A DNA stretch of 64,000 nt from Coptis chinensis (Eukaryota; Streptophyta; Magnoliopsida; Ranunculales; Ranunculaceae): the NCBI GenBank assembly GCA_015680905.1, contig CM027385.1, positions 27,162,501 through 27,226,500 of the forward strand, given 5' to 3'. Position numbers and translations under genes: made by a program. The notes under the pieces were generated by a model. It ran no database searches and had not been told where the DNA came from. It saw nothing but the letters and a program-made list of their open reading frames with translations. Numbering within the stretch: the stretch's first letter is position 1; every line of letters starts with the position of its first letter. Of the stretch, positions 57,243 to 64,000 are shown piece after piece.

Positions 57243-58740
57243 TGATAAGAGCTCAAAACTGTAGTTTTAACCCCTTAACAATAATACTTTTAGACCAATT
57301 ATGTAAGTAATAAATAAGAGTTAATGCTGATTACGTGCTTTTATGTATTTCAGGCATTGAAGTCAATTATGTGTAGAAATGTCACTTTGGCGAGATAAAG
57401 GAGCAAGGGTTGGTTGCTAAGAAGTTCTATCATTAAAGCCCAAGATTCAAGAAGAAAAAGCCTTTGCAAAGCCCGGCAAAGAAAAAGTCAAAGTCAACGC
57501 AGGTAGAAACAGCACACAAAAGTCAGCATAACTTCCGAAGACCGTATCTTTGGGCTCAGACCTCGGAATTGGGTCTACCTTATGTCAAAACGACCGGCTT
57601 GGAATCAGCTTTCCAATGGTCCAAGTCTTGAACCAATTAGAGGAGCAGAAGTGGACTAAAAGTCTGTGGAAGTCAAATCTAACTGAAAAGGCCTATGTGG
57701 ACTGAAGAAATTGGGTTTTGGGCTCGATTTTCCGGCCCGAAACATGGCTCCTCAGCCCATGCAAGAAAATGTAGATCTAGTCTCCTCCATTTGAAGACAT
57801 AAGACTTAACTCTTAAGTATTATTAGCTTAGGGTAGAAGGTAGCCATTAAAGAATAGTTAGATCGAGATTTAGATTTTAAATTAATTAGTTTTCATTTTA
57901 CCTTGTTTTAAATTCAGTTATTGAATTATTGTTATTGCTATTCATTAGATCAATAAAGTTAATTAGTTCTTGATAATCTAGTTTCATTTTCATTAAATCA
58001 TTATAGTTTCATTTCATAGATTTAGTTATTTATCATTATTAGTTTCAATTAAATCTAGCAATTTTAGATTTCCATTCGAGTTGAAATAAGCAAAGTTATA
58101 ATCTTTATATGATGTCTTGTTTAAATTAAATTGGAAATGATAGTTTAATGACTTTAGGCTAAACCTCCATTAGAGGGGTTTGAGGAAGCCTTGATGAAAG
58201 CTTGATTGTTGTTAGTGTAGAATAGTCGTAATTTTCCATTCTAATCTAGAAAGTAATTAGTTCACCATGAGAATGGGTTTAATTGCTTCACATGCTAGTT
58301 GTTAGTTGGTAGAGATTACCATGAACAATTAGGGATTAGAAACACCCAATTGCTATGCGAAAGCATTGCAATTCGGATTACGACGAATCTTCGCTAGTTA
58401 ATTAATTCGAGTTAAGGTGGAATCAATCCCCCCTAATTCTTTATCTAGTATCAATTTAGTATTCCGTAGTCGTATAAATTCATATCTTGTCAGTATAATT
58501 TGTATCGTAGTATAAATTCGTAAAACTCTCATTAACTTTGGATAGATTGATAATCTTAGGAAACGTGAATTCTAAAGAACTAGGAGTAGAACGAATCTTT
58601 TACTCCAACTCTATTTTGATAGAATCGAGAATAGAAATCTTTGATAAATAATCCCTTAGACAAGAAAATAGTTTTAGTTTTACTTGTGTTTGAGATTCAT
58701 CGTTTTTTCGTAGGTAAAATTATTCATTTTACTATTATCA
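57243..58740 (+). repeat. 5' LTR of element C
   Basis: TGATAAGAGCTC...ACTATTATCA, 1498 bp, homologous to the LTRs of A and the solo copy at 22075. The promoter TATA box seen in those copies is less clear here. Confidence 0.92.
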
Positions 58741-58742
58741 AA

Positions 58743-58758
58743 TGGTGTCGCTGCCATC
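58743..58758 (+). promoter_or_regulatory. Primer-binding site of C
   Basis: TGGTGTCGCTGCCATC, two bases after the LTR. It aligns with TGGCGCCGCTGCCATC in A. Both share the unusual ...GCTGCCATCTTAG extension, so the sites derive from a common ancestor using tRNA-Asp. Confidence 0.8.
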
Positions 58759-58884
58759 TTAGTTCCCTTTAGAATTGTTTTCGTTAGTATAATTAGTCTT
58801 TCCAAAGTCCCATTAAACCCACCCACCCTTGTTTGATTCTAATTGTGGTTGTCCATTTCAGAACTGGAATTTTCCTCGCATGAT

Positions 58885-59090
58885 TTGGCGGAGCGTGATC
58901 ATGCCCTTGGTAGGCTAAATTGGAGTGCCACCCACGCCCAAATCACTGGACATCAGTGAAGTATGGAGCATGACCGCGCCCTTGGTTGGCTAAATTGGAG
59001 TGCCACCCGTGCCCAATTCACTAGACCTCGAGCTGGACCTGAGCGCGACCCGCGCCCTCCCAAGGCTTAGAGTGCGCTCCGCGCCCTCTT
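58885..59090 (+). repeat. GC-rich leader repeats upstream of gag in C
   Basis: Imperfect copies of GAGCGCGACCCGCGCCC-type units, including a ~95-bp duplicated block with GGCTAAATTGGAGTGCCACCC at about 58913 and 58988. Confidence 0.7.
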
Positions 59091-59459
59091 CTGAAACACC
59101 CGATTTCCACAGGTTAGTTCAAACTTCCATTTCTTCATGTTATTCAGTGTTTCTAACTTGTTATATACACTGAGCTCGCGTAAACAAAACGTTATTCATA
59201 AGCGAAGCAAGGAGGCTTTCAGGTACTTCTTTCTTCTACACCTCGCATCACCTGTTAGAGGTTCATACTAGCATACCAGGATTGTTTTTAGTGTTGTCGC
59301 GTTTAGTTAAGATTGGTCTTAGCCTTGCATGAGATTAAAGTCAGGTCGAAGAAAAACACCTAACGTAATCAACTGGCAGCGTCAACAAACACGTCTTTCT
59401 AGTATACCGTGCACTCACTACACCTCTAGCTAATATACCACACACAACACCTAAAATAA

Positions 59460-60400
59460 TGGCTGAAGAAAGAGAGTCCCCTCTCTCTGACTTTTACAAA
59501 GCCTTGAACGATAGCCCAAAATCTTGCATCGTTCTAGCAGACCCATGGGGATTTCCGAATCCCCCCAGATATATTTAATTTGTTACCTGTTTTTCATGGG
59601 TTAGACCATGAAAAACCTTATCAACACATGTGTAGGATTGACCAAGTCCTTACTACATTCCACCATCCTACGGTTAGTGCTGAACAAATTAAACTGAGGG
59701 TGTTTCCTTTCACCTTAGCCGATAAGGCAGCGTCTTGGTTAACTGCCCAAGCGCCTAATTCTGTGGACTCATGGGCCAAACTTGTTCAAATATTTATGGA
59801 ACATTTTTACCCACCATTGAAGACAGAAGAAATGCTTTCCAAGATTCATTTCTTTCGACAGAATCTTCATGAATTATTTTGAGAGGCTTGGAATCGTTTC
59901 ACCAATCTTCTTATAGAGTGTTCACACCATAACCTCGCGAAAGACATGTTAGTTCGTGCCTTTTTCAAGGGACTGTTACACCACCACAAAGAGGTGCTTG
60001 ACATAATGAATGGGGGTAGTTTCCTCAGTAAGGGAGCCTCAGAGGCTTATAAATTTTTAGAAGATCAAACAAAGCGTAATAATAACTGGGGGGTAGTAAC
60101 AATATCCCCCATTCCACTAGTTCTTCTTCAATAGTTAAGGCTACCAGTATGTTTGAGGTTAAATCTGATCCTGAGCTTAAAGCTCTAATTGAATCCCTCA
60201 CTAAAAAGGTAGAAGTTATTTCTGTTCATCAAAAGCCTACCCCTGTCACGAATGTTAACTATATTCCCTGTAATTTTTGTTTGAGTCCTGGGCATCCCGA
60301 CTCCTATTGTCCTCTACTCTATGAGCATCCATCCGCACATACGGACAATGTTTATTCTATTAATAGCGAACTTAACGCACCTTGGTGACAAAACCCCAAT
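59460..60400 (+). pseudogene. gag region of element C
   Basis: From MAEERESPLSDFYKAL (59460) through pieces 59580-59882, 59946-60134 and 60149-60388. It has the gag core (LRVFPFTLADKAASWL, FYPPLK, HHHKEVLDIMNGG) and the zinc knuckle CNFCLSPGHPDSYC near 60270-60310. Closely matches gag of A. Broken, with a few breaks. Confidence 0.88.
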
Positions 60401-61008
60401 TTCGGTTGGCGAAATAATCAACAAGTTGCACCTCCAGGGTATAATAATCAAAATGTTAGGCCAACACCCAATTACAACCAAGCTCCCTAGAGACAAGGAC
60501 AAGGACAAGGTAATTTTAATAATTATAACAATAATAATTATAATGCTAATAGAGGTATCGTTCCGGTTAATAATAACTATCACAACCCACATGTTATTAA
60601 TCAACGTGAGATAGTTCCAACCACTACTACACAACGGATCGTCTTGACGCCTTTATACAAGTTAGCCAACAACTTTTGCAATCCATGGCTCAATCTAATC
60701 AACAGGTTTTACAATCCATTAATCATTTAACCTAACAGTTAGCCCAACCAAAAGGCGTGTTTCCAAGTCAAGCGTTATCTAATCCTAAAACACCAAACAC
60801 AGCCTTTGAGGTAATCGGTAATACTAGTAATAAAAATAGAAACGTAGGTGAGTTAAATGTTATCACCACTCTCCATTCTGGCAGAGTGGTTGATAACGCC
60901 ATAAGTATGCATGTGGTTACCCCACCAATGGTCCCTACACCTGATATTCTACTAGATACCGAACTGGAAACTGAAGATCATACCCCTGTAGAGGTACTAG
61001 TTAAATAA
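60400..61008 (+). pseudogene. Gln/Asn-rich region after gag in C
   Basis: Low-complexity QGQGQG/NNYNN stretch, then an open piece (60757-61008) with VITTLHSGRVVDNAI, the usual join between gag and protease in this lineage. Confidence 0.7.
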
Positions 61009-61019
61009 CAACCTAAGAA

Positions 61020-61728
61020 ACAAAAAGCCAAGGTTAAACATCCTATTGACCCTTATTCTAAATATAGAGAGAAACCACCGTTTCCCCAGAGATTAGCAAT
61101 GTTAACCAATAATACGAATTTCGATGACATTAGGGAAGTTTTCAAAAATCTAATGATAAACCTTCCTTTTCTTGAAGAGGGCGCAAGACAAATATTCCGA
61201 AAGACGCCTTTTTAACTAAACAGTTCCCAGCTCTATCTAAAAATAATGGAATCGTTAAGTACAAGGACCCTAGTCATCCTACTGTACAATGCACCTTCGG
61301 GGATAATCACATGACAACTGCTCTGTTAGATCTGGGGGTGAGTGTTAACTTACTCCCTTATTATTTATATAAACAAATCGGCCTACAAGAGATGCAACTA
61401 ACGAAAATAACATTGCAATTAGCGGATCGTTCTATTAAGTATCCTAAGGGAGTGGTAGAAAATGTGCTAGTTAAAGTTGAAATTTTTTACTACCCAGCCG
61501 ACTTCTTTATCCTCGACACAGAAGTCGCTAACGACTCTGTTCCTATCATTTTAGGGCTTCCCTTTTTTGGCTACTGCCAACACGCTCATAAACTGCTGCG
61601 ATGGTTCGATGTCCTTATCCTTTGGCCATCTTTCTATTGAGGTAAATGTTTTTAAGATGATTCAACAGTACCCAGATATGACTGTCGATGGAAAGGTTAG
61701 CATGATCGAGAGCTTCGCTTGAGATTAT
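61020..61728 (+). pseudogene. Retropepsin-like protease region of element C
   Basis: The open piece 61311-61640 contains LLDLGVSVNLLPYYLYKQIGL-type start (LLDLG then VNLLPYYLY), LADRSIKYPKG, FILDTE and PIILGLPF, matching the protease of A. Broken. Confidence 0.82.
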
Positions 61729-62478
61729 TTGGACAACACATTTCCTGATAATCAGATGCCCAAATTTCTTTCCTTTGGAAGTTCAGACTCTGACGTTTTC
61801 GTCCCTACACTAGTCGATACCCATCTTATGGATGAGGACGAGATTGATAACTTTCTCAAGGATACAGAGGAATACCATAGTAATGTGGATGTGACCAAGC
61901 TTGATGAGGAGTTTGACGAGTTTCTTAGAGCAGGTGATGAATCACCCGATCAAGAACTACCTTGCGCACCATCCGCCACGATTCCCCTCCTTCCACCCTT
62001 TCAAAGGAACCTAGAGTTTGCACTTGATTCTTTTGTTTCTCCTGTGCTTCATGATTTTCTAAACTCTCCTGTTAAGAAAATAGTACCTAAAGAGCCACCT
62101 GACAGTTTCATTTTCAGTTGTGTGATAATACCAACCCATGCCACAAATAAGTTTTATGCTATACCCACATTCTCATTTTTTCAATTCCTTACTTCTAAAA
62201 TTCTTCTATATCCACCATATCTTCCACAGCCATCCACTTTTTCACACTCATTCACTTGGCCACCGTTTCGTTAGAGGAAAAAGAAGACTTTGCATGCTAG
62301 GTTAGGTTCTAGATTCATCAGTATTCACTCTCATCCCACTAGCCCACGTTTTGGGCAATCATGGTGCTTGATTTTGTTTGGGTGTGTTTCTTGTGATTAT
62401 TATTTATGGAACGATCCTCAACTATTTCGGTTATTGATATATGGTAAACTACATGTTCATTATATACATATGTGTTAG
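61729..62478 (+). other. Acidic tail and linker of element C
   Basis: 61729-62274 is open and acidic (LDEEFDEFLRAGDESPDQ), matching the tail of the protease piece in A; 62290-62478 matches the linker (WNDPQLFRLLIYGKLHVH). No reverse transcriptase motif follows. Confidence 0.6.
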
Positions 62479-62859
62479 ATAAAGTCTTGAGTATCCAACT
62501 ATAAAAGACTCATTTTATTCTTTGGTGTGCTACATTCCACTTCCATATATTGGTAAGTGCACCATTAAGGTAACCGGGCCCTCCCTATGAAGTGTGTGGC
62601 TGTAAGTACAGGATCCTAAATCCACGTTTAACATAATTCACGTATTCCACTCTAGCATGTTTTCTCAATTTTTGAGTAATGTTTCTCTATGGTGTGAATT
62701 ATGTCTTTATTACTTTTTTTTTTTTTTTTTATATTAAATCTTATTCAGAAAAAGTAAAAAATACCAAAACCATAAAAATAGTAATTTAGGAAGTCTCGGG
62801 AATCTGACTTTAAAAGACCCACGTTTTAAAACAAATTTTCAAACTTCGTTGCCAAAAAT

Positions 62860-62880
62860 TTGTTTGGGGGTGGGTGTTGG
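62860..62880 (+). promoter_or_regulatory. Internal PPT-like motif of C
   Basis: TTTGTTTGGGGGTGGGTG, orthologous to 6201-6222 of A. No LTR follows, so it is not the terminal polypurine tract. Confidence 0.6.
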
Positions 62881-63316
62881 GTTTTCCATCCGTGATTGCT
62901 AAATTTTCCATTTGTGTTGCTTATGCTGTTTATTAGTATCTCGATTTGGGTTGACATTATCTATGAATTTAGATTTTATTCGTTCGCATAACTTACGTCA
63001 CGCACGCACTTTGAAGCATTTTCCATCTTCTTATATGTCACCTACGGTTAGCATAGAGTATTTTAGGGATCATTGGATTGGAAATTCTCTCCTGATCGTT
63101 TCCATATCTCATTCGCAAAAATCGGACCGGTAACGAATCGGAAATTTTAGTTTGAAGTTGCGCAAAAAAATCGAAAAATTTCGGAAACCGAATTGGGCTT
63201 GGGCCCAAAATCTCGCACGCACGCGCCACGCACGTGCATCCCCTTCCTCAAAACAAAACAGTAGCGAGTGGTTTAGGGAATTTATTGATTAATGTTGTTT
63301 TTATTGTTTTTATTAG

Positions 63317-64000
63317 TGACAAATGTAAAATTGACTAGTTTACCTACGAAATGAACGATGAATCCAAACGTAAGTAAACTAAACTTATCCTTTTACTCTT
63401 AATTATCAAAGCTTCTACTCTCAATGCGAATTGCACTAAATGGAGTCATGAAGTTCGTTTCCCTCCTAGTTCCCTAGCATGGATTGTTTTCTAAGTCTAA
63501 CTAGTTAAGCTCTTAAGTCAATGAGAGCTTTACTGAAGGGTGTTATACTACGATGAAACTAAAATGAGTCTACGTTGAATTTAACTCACGAATACTATGG
63601 AAATATGCTTGTTTTGAATCTAGATAAAAGATTAGAGGGAATTGAATCCACCTCGACTCCAACTTAACAACCTAGTATAGAATGTTGTATCTCGATTCTC
63701 ACGTTCTTACGGCAAGAAATTCGAGTTCTAATCCCTAGTGTTCATGGCATTTCTACCGAGTACTAACTAGCATGTGAAGTCGTCCACCCATTCTCATGGC
63801 GAAACACGACTTTCTAGAGTGGAATAGATTCTACAACCAATTCTATACTAACCACTAAGTTTTCATCAAGGCTTCATCAACCCCTCTAATGGAGGATTTA
63901 GCCTTGATTCATCAAACTAACAATTCCCATTAAATCTAAACTAAACATAATGAAAAGATTCTAATTTTATGCGATTTCACTAAACAATAATCGAAATCTA
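63317..64000 (-). repeat. LTR D, opposite orientation, cut by window edge
   Basis: TGACAAATGTAAAATTGACTAG, TACCTACGAAATGAACGATG, then blocks matching 10420-11230 of A. No primer-binding site lies on its left side, so this is the outer edge of a 3' LTR or a solo LTR. It sits in element C; ATTAG at 63312-63316 is the candidate target duplication. Confidence 0.85.

Larger units (their letters stand above)
57243..63316 (+). mobile_element. Athila-like element C, sister of A, interrupted
   Basis: The plus-strand order LTR, primer-binding site, GC-rich leader, gag, protease and linker is collinear with element A. As in A, the linker follows protease with no pol. The collinear match continues to about 63260 (TTGGGCTTGGGCCC, cf. 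5870-5885 of A) and stops at LTR D just before ORF2a would be expected. Broken, with roughly ten breaks in the visible part. No 3' LTR lies in the window. Confidence 0.88.

Noticed and set aside
62860-62880. 3' end of element C
   Set aside because: The purine-rich motif is not followed by an LTR, and collinearity with A continues for about 380 bp beyond it.
1-64000. tRNA, rRNA or snRNA genes and bacterial features
   Set aside because: No cloverleaf-type box A/box B pairs, rRNA blocks or ribosome-binding-site patterns were noticed; only the tRNA-complementary primer sites of LTR elements.

Overview
The window reads as nuclear DNA from a flowering plant, most likely a eudicot. It is A+T-rich, crowded with microsatellites and full of plant-type transposable elements: Athila-like Ty3/gypsy LTR elements, a chromovirus-like Ty3/gypsy fragment, an EnSpm/CACTA transposon, a plant L1-type LINE with an RNase H domain, and fold-back elements. 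I cannot name the species. I see no intact host gene, no rRNA or tRNA gene, and nothing bacterial. Almost every kilobase is assigned to a layer of insertion.

Layout. 1-12064: Athila-like element A on the minus strand (3' LTR cut by the window edge, 5' LTR 10420-12064). It carries gag and protease pieces followed by two further ORFs, called here ORF2a and ORF2b, and shows no reverse transcriptase, RNase H or integrase. 12065-13640: anonymous DNA with a ~253-bp tandem duplication and a compact promoter-like stretch leading to a 39-codon ORF. 13640-19447: element B on the plus strand, a 5'-truncated relative that keeps ORF2a, ORF2b, a conserved non-coding tail, a polypurine tract and one LTR. 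19448-19950: an almost perfectly self-complementary fold-back element. 19951-21743 and 36137-36246: a chromovirus-like pol fragment whose LTR is split by a CACTA transposon.

21744-36133: a 14.4-kb CACTA transposon (CACTACACCAT termini, 3-bp target duplication ATT) with decayed tnpD- and tnpA-like genes on the minus strand. It also contains two multi-exon fragments of host genes, one RAD16-like (SNF2 ATPase with RING) and one tomosyn/Lgl-like (WD40), and a solo Athila LTR with a perfect 5-bp duplication.

36247-57242: relic DNA with exon-like pieces of an unrecognised gene, some present twice. It is interrupted by a ~0.8-kb-arm inverted repeat, three more solo LTRs (37687-39000, 43338-44827, 45024-46281, each with a perfect 5-bp duplication), a full-length but dead LINE (47623-53570, target duplication of at least 12 bp) and a ~2.2-kb transposon with ~290-bp terminal inverted repeats (54682-56875). 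57243-63316: element C, a plus-strand sister of A (5' LTR, primer-binding site, gag, protease, linker), cut by an opposite-facing LTR, D, that runs off the window at 63317-64000.

The most unusual point is the architecture shared by A, B and C. This is a pol-less Athila-type lineage with the order gag-protease, ORF2a, ORF2b, in which purine-rich TTTGGGGGTG motifs like the polypurine tract recur at the module boundaries and GC-rich leader repeats recur before gag and before ORF2b. The second point of interest is the CACTA element carrying intron-bearing pieces of two different host genes.
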